Positions 11,161 to 22,109 are shown, counted from the stretch's first letter. The stretch: DNA of 64,000 nt from Pascua guehoae (GCA_001600415.1 BCJX01000006.1:1275588-1339587), one strand, 5' to 3'. Numbers and translations are program-made. The notes: generated from the letters alone by a model not told the origin.

Positions 11161-13305
11161 ATGCGACCACACGTTTCCGCCAAGCTTGCGGCCATCACGA
11201 TAACCATTGCGGCTTGGATTGGTGGTGTCTGGGCCGCTGAAGAGGCAACTACCGCAGAAATCGAATGGCCCACCGGAGATCAGATCTTCCGACGTGGCTT
11301 TGTTGTCGGAGGGGATTCCTATGTTGCCATGGCACGCATGGATCCGATTGTCAACCCTGGGAAAGTGTCCGGACACGTGCACCAGATTCATGGAGCATCG
11401 AACTTCCGTTGTGAGTTGTGTTCAGGCAAGCTGATACGAGCGCGGTCGAGGCTGACAATATAGCGGTCCTTAATACTCCTGAAGAGCAGCAGAAGGCCAA
11501 GTGTACCACTATCAAGATCGCTGCGGACAAGTCAAATTACTGGACCCCTACGGTTAGTCGAGCGGGTCTAGGACAGAAGAAAAGTGGCAGTCCCGGGCTA
11601 ACTCGTACAGGTCTACTGGATCAATAAGAACAACACGTATACGCTTCTCCCCAGTGGCGTTCGCATCTACTATAAAATCGCCGAGACTGCTACGAAAAAG
11701 ACTGTTCCGTTCCCACCTGGCCTTCGAATGATCAGTGGAGAAGCCGTTAAACGCGACCCTTCCTCGATCAAAGCTCAGGGACTGGCCCACAGCATCTTCC
11801 GTTCAAAGAATGCCTGGCCCCAGTTTATTCCCAATGGCGCTGTATTCCCATACCGTGAGCATACCGGTAGTGGAAGTGAGGGGATGCTAATGGTTTCAGC
11901 AATTGTGTCCGGGGAAAATTCAAAGAACATCATGTTCAATATCTACTTTCCTTCGTGCGGTTGGAAAAACCAGTCGCTCGACTCCCACGATCACTTTTCG
12001 CACATGACGTGGCCCATAAGAAAGGAAGGCGACGAGATAAAGTATGACTGGACCAGTCCCGTTTGCCCCGACACACACCCCATCCGATATCCGACCATCT
12101 TTATCGAGACCATGTTCTATCCCAGTGAGGAAATGTTCGCCAATTGGAACAAGGAAGGCCCCAACTTTGTAAGCATATGCCACTTCGCCAGTATAAAACC
12201 TTTGCTGATGGTGTTTCCCAGATCATGTCGAATGGCGATACAACTGGTCTCACGTGGCATGCCGACTTTCTGAATGGTTGGGACTTCGATGTTCTCAACG
12301 GCTTCCTGAAAGGGGGCGGCGGCTGCGACAAACCCGAGAGTGACGGCATATACGACGGTGGACCAGACGTGGGAGACCTCCCTTCGGGGAAGCGCCCGCC
12401 AGACCTGAGGGACTGTGAAGCTTTCAGACCTCATCTCGACCTGGCAAAGTTCAAGGAGTGCCGCCTTGAGGGAATGATTCCAAACGAGGAAATCGGCTGG
12501 CTCGAGTCAATCTCTGAGCTGCCTGGTTGCAATCCTCGCTGGGACTGGGACGGCCCTGATACAAAGCCCAAACCCGATTGCAGCAAGGACAATCTACAGT
12601 GGATCGCTCCCCAGGCGCAATTCAGCTGGGCTAGCGGTGGTGCCGTCCCGGTGGCTCTCCCGGACCACGACGCGTCCAACCTCTCCAGCCTGAACCCCTT
12701 ATCTGGCTACATATTCGAAAACGAGGGAAGGCCAGGCTTCTACCCCTGGGCGTCGACGGACAATGGCAAGAAAAAAATCGAGGGAGTTACCACTGGGACC
12801 CAGAGTGAGTAGAAATCTGAACGGCAGGTTGCCAACCAGTGGTGGCCACGTCCGGCAGCATCAGTAGTGTTGACACACCTCAGCTGGTTCCATCGATAAC
12901 ATCGAAGGTCAGTGGACCGACACAGCCCCATCGACGACCGTCGACATTACAGCAAGTCCACAATTCGACAATGCAGTCAGCACGCACCGGACTCTTGATG
13001 GATACTGCGCCACTGAAAAGGACATAACCATGCTCCTTCCCTGCACACCACCTACTCCACTTGCGGGAGAGGACGCATCGTCCAAGGCAGACCCAACAGC
13101 CAGTGCACAGTCCAAGGCAGCCCGCGGCCTGGCTCACAGCCCCCCCGTCACCACCACATACGTCCAGGATCGTCCAACACCCAACCCGACTCCACCCGCA
13201 CCTTCCGCTTCTCCGAACTCGAACACGGGCCATGCGGCCCTCACCGCGACGGCCAAGGCTGGTCATCGTCGCCGACGTAGGGGAGCTCACCACTCTGTCG
13301 TTTGA
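11161..13305 (+). CDS. Secreted DUF1996 domain protein
   Basis: Extracellular or wall-associated protein of unknown function with a DUF1996 domain. Five exons (11161-11410, 11464-11552, 11611-12168, 12222-12804, 12884-13305) give about 633 aa. The first 25 residues (MRPHVSAKLAAITITIAAWI, ending GGVWA) are a signal peptide. The domain runs from about residue 40 (RMDPIVNPGKVSGHVHQIHG) to about 400, with conserved blocks NMFNIYFPSCGW-like, SHDHFSHMTWP, YPTIFIETMFYP and TWHADFLNGWD. After it come an acidic Trp-rich segment, an ~80-residue Pro/Thr/Ser-rich stretch and an Arg/His tail (GHRRRRRGAHH) at the very end. The gene stops exactly where a hairpin repeat begins, since the last A of TGA is the first base of the repeat. 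The final exon is less certain than the others. Confidence 0.8.
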
Positions 13306-13340
13306 AAAAGCAACCCGCCCCTGGCGGATTGCGTCACGTT
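13305..13340 (+). repeat. Short hairpin repeat, subfamily B copy 1 (at the DUF1996 stop codon)
   Basis: A 10-bp inverted repeat with arms 13310-13319 and 13323-13332 and loop CCT has a GCAACCCGCC/GGCGGATTGC stem (one mismatch), preceded by AAAAA and followed by GTCACGTT. The whole 36-nt unit recurs at 13548-13583 with one substitution. Confidence 0.8.
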
Positions 13341-13547
13341 GCTGAGAACTCCCCCAAGCGGGCTGGTACCCGCTTGCACTTTCTTTCAGTCCTTCGTCCT
13401 CTGTCCCGCTCCTTCGACCAAGCTTCTCAACTCCGACTTCCTCCGTTTCCGTTTTCGTCATGTCTCCATTTCGTCCTCGACTGTCTACGATTCCTGTATC
13501 TTTTACATCCAGTGTATTATCATATGTCCCATGTATCGTTACTCCCC

Positions 13548-13583
13548 AAAAAGCAACCCGCCCCTGGCGGGTTGCGTCACGTT
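13548..13583 (+). repeat. Short hairpin repeat, subfamily B copy 2
   Basis: Same 36-nt unit as at 13305 but with a perfect 10-bp stem (13553-13562 / 13566-13575, loop CCT), 243 bases downstream in the same orientation. The interval between the copies is pyrimidine-rich and noncoding. Confidence 0.8.
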
Positions 13584-14239
13584 TCGCCTTGGCTGTATTT
13601 GATGGCCTCGGGCCGACACAAGTGACGGTGCGGAACAATGCCACTCGAGAAAGACCTCATCTCCCAAGACCATCTTCCGAGAACCTCGTGTCAAGGCACC
13701 AAACTCGCCCACTGGGCCACTGCCAGACCCTTGCTGTCGGTGTGGTCGTAACAGCTGTGCATTTCATTGAGCAACGAGGGCTGTAACATGCTGTCCTGTG
13801 GCAATGCATGCGGTGCACAGATGCTGTACACCCTGCACAGGTGTGCGTGCGGGGGCTGTGGCAGACGGATACTTCTGAAACCAGGGGAAAGGGGCAAGTG
13901 TGGATTTTGCGTTTCAGGTCCCACACGCCATTGCCACAATGGGACGGGCGGTGCACTCCGTCCTCCACTCTGACGACTTTCGGCGTATGCTTCCAGGGGG
14001 CTATGCATTCCCCTTGTTACAAGCGAAATCGAGGTCCCACGCTGGTGCCCGTTTGGCACGACACTCGACTGCTGGCAATATCACTGATTTCCATCGCTTT
14101 AACAATTGAATCACATACCATATAGTTACTAACCGTAAAGCTTTCGTTTGAAGAACAATATTTCAATAACCCCCTGAGCCTCCCTGCTTCAATCCCACCA
14201 CCGACAGCACACAAACACTTCTCCAGCGCAGATTGACTA
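13584..14239. other. Convergent intergenic region, no gene recognised
   Basis: This lies between the ends of the DUF1996 gene and the lactose-permease-like gene. No gene, RNA or further repeat is seen. Confidence 0.35.
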
Positions 14240-16366
14240 TTAGCGCTTGGATGCCTTTACGGGGTTGGGCTGGTCGTAAATCCAGTCGAGCTCCTCGAGG
14301 GTGCGGCCGCGAGCCTCGACACCGAGGAACCACCAGCAGCCGGCCTCAAAGAGGTCCCAGAAGACGAAGAACATGACGTAGTAGTAGCCGATGTTGGCGA
14401 GGCCGATGGGGCCGGCAAAGAGGTTGATAAACGAGGTGCCCTGGGTGAGGAGGTTGGAGAACGCAAGACCCTTGGCGCGCATGTTGGTCGAGAGCGCCTC
14501 CACAGTAACGGTCGCCTGGAGTGGTGTGTATGTGAACGCGCACGCGACGCCAAAGAGGACGTAGACGGCAATGGCACCCTTGCCGACGCCCGGCTCGACG
14601 GCGTTGGTCTGGTCGAGCTGCTTGGAAATGATCGAGTTGAGGCCAACAAAGATGGCGAGAATGATCGACAGTGTGAGTGTACCGAAAGTGAGCACGTAGC
14701 GACGCGGCATGCGGTCGGTAAGCAGGGCACCGGCGAACGCGCCGACGATGCACAGTGCAGAGTAGAGAAGGTTGTAGCCCAGCTGGGCCTCGACGGACGT
14801 AATGCCAATGTTCTCGTCTGGTACTGTCAGCGGACGTCCCATCGAAAAGCCCGGAAACGCTGAATCTCACAAATGACAGTCGCAAAGTAGGCAAGACCAT
14901 TTCCGCTAAACTGGCCAAAGATGGACATCATGCACACCTGGAGCATGCGCCAGCGCGAAGACTTGGTGGCGAACAGTCCACGGTCTAGAGTGTCAGTACC
15001 TGTCCCCCCAGAAACAAAGTCTCGACTCACAGTCCCACCAGCGCTTGTCCATGCCGTCAAGCGCAATGGTCGCCTTCATCTCCTCCATCTGAAGGTGGAC
15101 GAGGGGAGAGTTGGGGTCACCACCACCGTCTGCAGGGTTAGCATGCAGATTTACGTGCACTCTGCCTTTTTTTGACTCACGGTACTTGATGAGGAACGCC
15201 AAGGTCTTGTCCTCTTGGCCCTGAGCCATCTGGTAACGGGGACTCTCAGGAATAAATGGCGCAAGGCAGATGACGAAGACGCAAGCAATGCACTGGAAGA
15301 TGACCGGAAGCTGCCACGAGAGGTTCGAGTCGATGTAGTTTGTGCCGACTGGGTGGATTAGCCTGACTGTGTGCTTGCTGCTCGGTTATAAACTTACAGG
15401 TGATGGCAGCCGCGGGGATGGCTCCGCAGTACCAACCACAGTTGTAGATGGCGGTCGAACGACCACGCCACTGGGGCGGGGCAATCTGGGCGTAAGCGGA
15501 GGACTAAAGGCGGATGTGGTACGTTCAGTGACAAGAGGTTCCACCACTGCACTGATCCAATTCACTGCACCCGCGTATTTTTACTCACCTCCATGGCGTA
15601 ACTCGGCGCGTTCATCTGCACGATCGCAATGCCAAAGCCGAGAACAAAGCGTGCGACGATAAACTGCTCGACCGATTTCGACGTGGTGGCGATGATAGAA
15701 CCGATGATGATGACAATACTACCCGAGACCATACCAATACGGCGACCAAAGCGATCCATGATCCAAGCGGAGACGGGCCCACCAATGAGACAACCGCTGG
15801 GGAGCGTCAGTGATTGTACGGTAAATATGTAGGTGGGAAAACTTACACTGTGTAGATGGCGAATACGACCGAGATAATGGGACCAGTAGTGCCGACGTTC
15901 ATCGTGTCCTGCCAGTGCTTCATCTATTCCATGTGTTAGTACGTGTGGTCAGAAAAGGTAGTTCCAGAAACTCACAGCAAGAATGGCAGTCATTAGTGAG
16001 CCGTCGTACCCGTTGGCATACGAGCAGCAGAGGGCGCAGAAGATGGACACTGCCAATAGTTAGCATTTGCTCTTGTGTCAGAGAAAACCACTCACAGTAC
16101 AGGCGCATGGCATCCTTGCTCCACTTGCTAGCACGAGGACCCTCCAGTGCGGCTGCAAGCTCGGCCTGGGTTGTCAGTACTGGTCCTACCGTTTAAGGTT
16201 CAGAAGGCAGCTTTGCGTGGGCGGCAAAGCGCGAAGCACCACTGACGTTGTATTTGCCTTGGGTCGGGGCAGCCAGGGACGCCTTCCTGTCAGCGAGGCT
16301 GACACCATCGCCGTCGATGTGCTCCGGGGCACCCTTGGTCTCGTCCTTGTAGTCGAGGGTGTTCAT
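14240..16366 (-). CDS. MFS sugar transporter, lactose-permease type
   Basis: Twelve-helix sugar:proton symporter resembling fungal lactose permeases (Lac12-like). The ATG is at 16366 and exon 1 is 16247-16366. The next intron uses GTCAGT at 16246 and ends with CAG before 16165. Further exons lie around 16070-16165, 15974-16050, 15795-15925, 15595-15780, 15390-15505, 15190-15350 and 14850-15130, with the last at 14240-14820. Marks include WSKDAMRLYL before helix 1, GYDGSLMTAI, SAWIMDRFGRR (loop 2-3), FVLGFGIAIVQMNAPSYAMEV, PESPRY (after helix 6), LTDRMPRR (loop 8-9), VACAFTYTPLQATVTVEALS and GRTLEELDWIYD after helix 12. It faces a decayed beta-galactosidase across a gap loaded with GAACGGGAAT repeats, two of which lie 250-300 bases upstream of this ATG. 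Lactose or another beta-galactoside is the inferred substrate. Confidence 0.85.
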
Positions 16367-17578
16367 GTTGCACTTGGCGGTGCGGTTGTTGTGTGCTGGT
16401 GTTGAGAGAGAGTGTGGGGCTTAGGACTTTGTTCGGGGCACCATCGACCTTTTTGACCTGTTGTGATCGACACCCCGGCCCTTCTGTTGCCGTAGCATCT
16501 AGCCTCGTGTTCTAGACTGCCAAGTGCATTCACTTGACTAAACTGGCCGAGCGGACATGCGTTGTTCCGACAATAGCGAGCGTGAACGCCAATCTCTGAG
16601 GATCATGTTGCCGCCGAACGGGAATCTAGGGGCTGATCGGTCACCTGCCACGTTATCGAACGGGAATTTTTGGCCCCAGTTGCAAAGAGCCAAGATCGTT
16701 GGCATGTGGGCAAGGGCAACCATTGGGTCCCCACACCGACCGCAGATGCATGTCTGCTAGTCCTGCCAAGATCCTACCAAGGTCTGCCACTGTGCAATGT
16801 GACGTTTCCGGTTGTACGGTTGTTGCGGTTGTTGCTCCACATGCTAGCACATGCTCGGTCAGAGGCACATGGGCCCAAGTGACTCCAGTTCTGTACCGTG
16901 CCTGACCCTTATCGCCCTGACCTAAACTATTCTCTGGATCGCCACCCCCGGACGGGCGGACCGGTGCCTTAGCATCATTCCACCCAAACACAGCAAAACG
17001 CGCCAGTTCCACGCTCTGAGTCTCCCAGTGCGCAGTTGCATGTTACAGGCATGGCGACATGCAACGCGTCAGAGTTGTTGGGCTTGCGAACGGGAATATT
17101 TGTCTGCCATGAACGGGAATCTCCACCTATATATCCGGCGGACGGGAATGTTCAAATGTTATTGGGCCCCGCACGGATCTCGCTCACACATGTTGGAGAC
17201 TGAACGGGAATCTTGAACCCCGCACATGACCTGGACACTACCGACACTGAACGGGAAGGATGGTTTGGCATTGCCACACTCCAGTCTTCGCCGTCGGTTG
17301 TCCATCGTCAGTTCCAACGCCACCAGGTCAAAGTGGCAGGAGGACCAATGCCAGTACACGTCGGTATGTAGTTCCTCATCCTTGTCCAATTCTTGTTCTG
17401 TGATGTCGGGGACAAATGGGGCGCCGCGGACAGTTGGAGGACACCGGGGTTGTGACAAGGACGAAAGGGTGGCGATGGGGCGCGGTGGGGAAACAGGTTA
17501 GCATCGGTCAGTTGGATTGACTCCTTGACCTCGTTAGGTGAACGGGAATGTCTGTCGGACGATTAATAATATTCTGGC
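16367..17578. promoter_or_regulatory. Shared control region with eight GAACGGGAAT-type decamers
   Basis: Exact GAACGGGAAT occurs at 16616-16625, 16658-16667, 17088-17097, 17111-17120, 17202-17211 and 17540-17549. One-mismatch copies are at 17140-17149 (GGACGGGAAT) and 17249-17258 (GAACGGGAAG). All have the same orientation. They lie between the divergently oriented lactose-permease-like gene and the beta-galactosidase relic. A 10-mer is expected by chance about once per megabase per strand, so the density is far above random. I read them as binding sites of a sequence-specific activator of a sugar regulon; the protein is unknown. No open frame in this interval is convincing. Confidence 0.7.
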
Positions 17579-18906
17579 ATGGCCGTCTACTACGCGTACG
17601 GCGGCGGCTTTGGCGAGGAGGTCTACGATGGAAACTTTGCTGCGATGGCCTCCTGTTCCCCGACCGCACGCCGAGCCCTGGGCTCATCGAGTTTTAAAAG
17701 GTCATTGAGCCGGCCGAGATCACAGAGAAGGATGGCCAGATTGTCATTCGCAACAAGCGCGACTTTGCCGACCTCTCCGACCTGGCATTCAGCTGGCGTA
17801 TCGACACTGCGGGAAAGGTTGTTGCCAAGGGTGTCTTCGACGTTCCCCCCGTTTCCGCCGGAGAGACGGTCAAGGTGCCCCTTCCGAGCACCAACGTGGA
17901 TACGACAGACACGGGATCATGGTGGACGGTGTCGGCTACCCTGGCGAGCGACACCCTCTGGGCCAAGGCTGGCCACGAGGTCGCGTGGGGTCAGTTCCCC
18001 GCGGCCCAGGATGGTGCATCTGGCGCTACCAAGGACCACGTATCCAAGACCGTCCCCCCCAAGCTCGTCGACGACGTGATCCAGCTCGGCCCGGCGGCAT
18101 TCTCGCGTGACGGCCGGCTCACGCGGCTCGGCACGCTCGCCGTGGCTGCCGCCCAGCTGGACATTTGGCGGGCGACGACCGACAATGACCGCCAAGTGTG
18201 CCGAGTCGACGGGGTGAATTACGCCGAGCACTGGACGGAGCAAGGCCTGCACCAAGCGCAGCACCGGGTCGACTCTGTCCAGGTCGACGGCGACGCGCTT
18301 GTGGTCCGCACGCGCATAGCGCCGCCCCAGTACGGCCGGGCGCTGATCGCCAGGTTCCGATGGACCGCAGACGCCGTAGAGGGAGCGCTCAAGCTCGGAC
18401 TGGACGTCGATCCCGAGGGCGACTGCATGGGACTCCCGCTCCCGCGTCTCGGCGTCCGGCTCGCGCTTCCCGAGTAGCTCGACCACGTCGAGTGGTTCGC
18501 TCTCGGGCCCGGCGAAGCGTACCCCGATACCCAGAGGCGGTCAAGGTCGGCAAGTACGCCCTCGCGATTGTGTAGACGCCCTACATCTAACCGCAGGAGA
18601 ACGGTGCCCGCATGGATGTACGCTGGGCCGAGGTGACGCGCGCGGACGGCGGGCTGCATATCGAGTGCAAGACCGTTTGCGCTCACGGCGCGTCGGTGGA
18701 CGAGCGCCGACCTCGACAAGTGGACGCACACGTCCGACATGGTCCCCGGCGACCACGTGTGGGTGAACATTGACGCAAAGCTGCATGGGATCGGCACGGC
18801 CTCGTGTGTCCCCGGCGTCCTCAGCACTGGCTCAATGCTGAAAAGACCGAGTTTGAGGTCGTCCTCCGCCCCATCAGTGCCGCTGGCGGGTCATGCGTCA
18901 CGAATT
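17579..18906 (+). pseudogene. GH2 beta-galactosidase relic, C-terminal part only
   Basis: Remnant of a LacZ-type beta-galactosidase. It begins at the segment YYAYGGGFGEEVYDGNF, which in intact enzymes lies at the end of the TIM barrel after both catalytic glutamates. The sugar-binding domain, most of the barrel and the active site are therefore missing. Lesions seen: a frame change at about 17645; an in-frame TAA at 17695-17697; a TAG at 18475-18477 after ...RLGVRLALPE; and further frame changes between 18540 and 18800. Between the stops the reading is well conserved (KVIEPAEITEKDGQIVIRN, WWTVSATLASDTLWAKAGHE, DIWRATTDNDR), and the end of the family is recognisable (VWVNIDAKLHGIGTASCVPG). A GAACGGGAAT site sits 30 bases before the first conserved codon, which suggests a deletion joined promoter to gene tail. 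The relic could still be transcribed, but it cannot encode an active enzyme. Confidence 0.85.
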
Positions 18907-18928
18907 AAGATGTCATGGTGGTCAGGGA

Positions 18929-18974
18929 AGGAGGGAGGAGGAGGGAGGCCCACCGGGGGCGGGCATCCGTTGTG
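18929..18974 (+). repeat. Short hairpin repeat, subfamily A copy 2
   Basis: A purine run (GGAGGGAGGAGGAGGGAGG) leads into an 11-bp imperfect inverted repeat, arms 18944-18954 and 18958-18968, loop GGG, two mismatches. The tail CCGTTGTG matches copy 1. It lies just past the beta-galactosidase relic. Confidence 0.75.
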
Positions 18975-19682
18975 TGTGAGAGGCGTTAGAAGGAAGCAGG
19001 GTAGGACTTTGTGGTGGTTAAGCTGTTCTGAAAGGCAAAACTGTAGAAGATTGAATGAAGCTCTTGGCGGCGCGAATTGGTGGGCGTCCACACTCCCTGT
19101 ATACGCCGTCCTTAACCGTCGGCCACGTCCGCTTGAACAAGTTAGCTAACAACAGACAGTGAGAAGCATACTAGACCACTGATCACTGAGTGTTGCGTTG
19201 GAGGTTTGCGAGGTGCGATGTGCGGAATGTCGACCTGGTCCCACAAGCTATGATATCATTTTGCCTGGTATGGACCAAAATCGGTCCATGCCATCCAGCG
19301 GGGGTGAGGATGCAGATGGTGTCGTCTTCGACGCAGGGAGGAGGAGGTAGGTCCGCCCCCGGCGGGCCTACGTTTGGTTAGCTCCATTGATGTCCTTCTC
19401 GCCGACGGAGATGGTGTTCTGTTGGGTCGGTTGGGTGTTGCAAAAGGGCAGATGGGCATCGGCTGGCCGGGTATGAGCGAGGCCGATCGGGATCCGGGGT
19501 CGGAGAACACCGAACCGAACCCCACACCCCACACCCACCCACACTGCGCTAGTGAGCAACTACAAGTGGGCCGACGTCTACACTCACGTCCTCCTCGTTA
19601 CTCACCCACGTTCCCTCTCTTAATCTGCTCGTGCAAGCACGACCATTCCTCCCTCACACCCCGCCGACCCTCTTTGTTCACG
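18975..19682. other. Intergenic region upstream of the enoyl-CoA hydratase gene
   Basis: No gene is seen. It contains hairpin repeat copy 3 (19334-19380) and, near the right end, a CT-rich stretch typical of a fungal promoter and leader. Confidence 0.4.
19334..19380 (+). repeat. Short hairpin repeat, subfamily A copy 3
   Basis: A GGGAGGAGGAGG lead is followed by a 10-bp inverted repeat (19348-19357 / 19361-19370, loop CCC, one mismatch) with the CCGCCCCCGGCGGG core. It is about 400 bases from copy 2, in the same orientation. Confidence 0.75.
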
Positions 19683-21132
19683 ATGCCCGAGTTCTCCATC
19701 CCCATGCCTGCGATGCCGGACATTGTCCAGGTGACATTCCCCGCGCCGCACATTGTGCACGTTGCCATGAACCGGCCCAAGCAGTACAATGCGATGAACC
19801 ACGAGCTCAACACGGCGCTCACAGACATCTTTGACTGGTTTGAGTCCGAGCCCAGCCTGTGGGTCGCCATCCTCGGCTCGACCAACCGCAAGGCGTGGTG
19901 TGCCGGCGCCGACCTCAAGGCCTGGGTACGTGTGACATCATGGGGGCTTCATCCGCTACTGCGCTGAGGGGAGGAACTGACAAACCAAGCAATCGGGGAA
20001 CCGCATGCGGCCGACGAGGACAGGCTTTGGTGGTATCTCTGAAAGGATTACAAAGTGGGTAGCCAGGAAGTACAAAGGCCATGGTGGGAACGCACGCCAA
20101 GGATCTCTCGCTTCTGCCCCGAACACTCGCGCACGTCCTCCTGAATGGCTAGCAACTAGCAACTAGCAACTAGCAACTGCCTATCATTCCTTACTAACGT
20201 ATGCTAACCTCCTAGGAAGCCGATCATCGGAGCGGTCAACGGCTTTGCACTCGGTGGCGGCTCAGAGATGGTCGTCAACCTCGACATGGTGATTGCCGGC
20301 CAGGGCGCCGTGTTTGGCTTCCCAGAGGTCAAGCGTGGTGTGTTCATCGGTCTCGGCGGTCTGCCGCGCTTTGTCCGCCTCGTTGGCCACCCTGTAGGTG
20401 CGTATTGTCTACACTGGCGAGAATCCCGAGTAGAAGGCAGTCTTTGGGGTGTGCAGACCACCGTCGGTACCGAGTGTTCTTCTACCCAGGCTGCCATTGT
20501 GGGACGCCATTGTGTTCATAATTGCTGGGGTGCGGAACGGAGGCGCGCCCATCAGTGCTGTGATCTGCTCAGACATAGTCCCCTGGGGCAGACGATCTGG
20601 CTTAACGATATGGCGCACTCCACAGCTCCATGTCCGTCACATCGAGACGTCACTGTCTTCCAGGCAACCTGCCTGCGGCTCCACCTTGTTGCTCCACCAA
20701 CGCCCAACGCCCAACGCCCAGCGCTCGCTGTAACGCCTGAGACTGACACCACAGCGGTCGAATGCATTCTCACCGGCCGCAACATTCCCGCCAAGGAGGC
20801 TCTCACGCTCCGCATGATCAACGAGGTCGTACCCGACGACAATGTAGAGAAGCGCGCGCTCGACTGGGCAAAGGAGATTGCGGGCAACAGCCCCGACTCT
20901 GTCATTGCCCAGCTGAACGGTACGTCTGGGGTCTGCTTCGAATAGTGAGGACGATCTGACGCGGGGTGCAGGTATCCGCATCGCAGAAGAGTCGCCGAGT
21001 GTCATCCAGGCGCAGCGCCTGTTCATCGACTCCGTGCAGATCAAGGCGCTCGACACGGGAGAGAACATCAAGGAGGGTCTGCTGGCGTTCAAGGAGAAGC
21101 GCAAGCCGAACTGGGTCTCGAGCAAGCTGTAG
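19683..21132 (+). CDS. Enoyl-CoA hydratase/isomerase family protein
   Basis: Crotonase-fold enzyme, probably hydrating enoyl-CoA in fatty-acid or amino-acid degradation (mitochondrial or peroxisomal; no clear targeting signal seen). Five exons (19683-19925, 19990-20054, 20216-20397, 20755-20919, 20972-21132) give about 271 aa, the usual crotonase length. Oxyanion-hole segments are visible: KAWCAGADLKAW (about residue 75) and KKPIIGAVNGFALGGGSEM (about 104-122). FGFPEVKRGVFIGLGGLPRFVRLVG carries the acid/base region, and LTGRNIPAKEALTLRMINEVV is typical. The exon at 19990-20054 is needed to supply the segment TGFGGISERIT. Two introns are long: 161 nt with a CTAG-type tandem repeat, and 357 nt. 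Their contents have no coding value. Confidence 0.87.
20148..20178 (+). repeat. Tandem 7-mer repeat (AACTAGC)n within an intron
   Basis: About four and a half head-to-tail copies of AACTAGC lie in intron 2 of the enoyl-CoA hydratase gene. Confidence 0.8.
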
Positions 21133-21779
21133 CGTGGATCTCGAGGGATGGGCCTTTTGTATGCTGGCCGTGTTGCGTGTTTTGGTCCGAGAGATGAAAT
21201 GTTTTCAGCAGTCAACAAGCAGATGCTCGCATGGATGCATGCTGTGCCCTGCGGTATGGGGTATCGGCACCAATTGCCCCCGGGCGACGATCCCTGATTG
21301 CCGCCGGGCTTGGCGCGGCCAGGAACGACCAGAGGGATTGGCGCGTGTGGCACTTTTTGTGGCGTGTGGGCGGTGGATCACCAACGGAGCTGGCCGCACG
21401 GGGCGCTTGTCGCAATCCGACAATGTCCGTTCCGATTCACTCCGTCTCCTCCTCGCCCCCCATTGTCACGTCCCCACGTCTTCCAGTGAGATGGGGCTGG
21501 TTTGTGGTATCCCGAGACGATGTACGCGAGCCGGCGGGGTGTGCTGACAGATTGCTCGGCTTGTTGGTAACAGACGGAGGAGGCCAGCCAAACGCTTCTG
21601 CCGCTCCTGTGCGACAGATGCCACACACTCCCTCTAGCTCCTCCCCCCCAAGACTACATCCCATGCTCCCACGTCTCATACACCCATGCGTCGAGCACAT
21701 TCGGGACACACTTGAGACTTGACGCTAATGCTTTGCTTTTCATCGATGCTACGGGACATGTTCGTAGCGGGCAGCACGA
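21133..21779. other. Convergent intergenic region, no gene recognised
   Basis: This lies between the ends of the enoyl-CoA hydratase and COX8 genes. Nothing recognisable is seen on either strand. Confidence 0.35.
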
Positions 21780-22109
21780 TTAGCTGTCACCGGCGGCCTT
21801 GCGCTGGTGGAAGTCGACCGCGAACTGCCACTGTCAGCGAGTGCACTCGAGACGAGGGCGGCAGACTCACCCAAGGAAGACCCATGCCGAGGACGAGGTA
21901 GAGGATCATGGAGGTTCCCACCAGAGCCTTGTTGTGGGTGTTGATGGGGACGGTCCTGTGTGGTCAGCCTAGAAAACGAACGCTCGCCGGCGGGCTGGGA
22001 ACACGCACCTGCCCTCAACGTTGAGCTCAGCGTGGGCGAAGCGGACCTGCTGGCGGAGAACCGGGCGGGCAGCGGCGCGGAGAGGGGCGGCACGGAGGAG
22101 CATCGACAT
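21780..22109 (-). CDS. COX8: Cytochrome c oxidase subunit 8 (VIIc type)
   Basis: Small nuclear-encoded subunit of respiratory complex IV in the mitochondrial inner membrane. Three exons (22009-22109, 21871-21955, 21780-21830) give 78 aa. The first ~25 residues (MSMLLRAAPLRAAARPVLRQ, then QVRFA) form an Arg/Ala-rich mitochondrial presequence. One transmembrane helix follows (ALVGTSMILYLVLGMGLPWW, about residues 44-63), then a short matrix or intermembrane tail (QFAVDFHQRKAAGDS). Length, single helix and the N-K-(hydrophobic)-G-x-P pattern match the COX7C/Cox8 family. It is too small to be sure without a profile search. Confidence 0.72.

Noticed and set aside
16166..16216. Non-canonical GC-AG intron in the lactose-permease-like gene
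   Set aside because: A canonical GTCAGT donor at 16246 gives a phase-0 join (GKYN/AELAAALE) with the same acceptor, so the GC donor is unnecessary.
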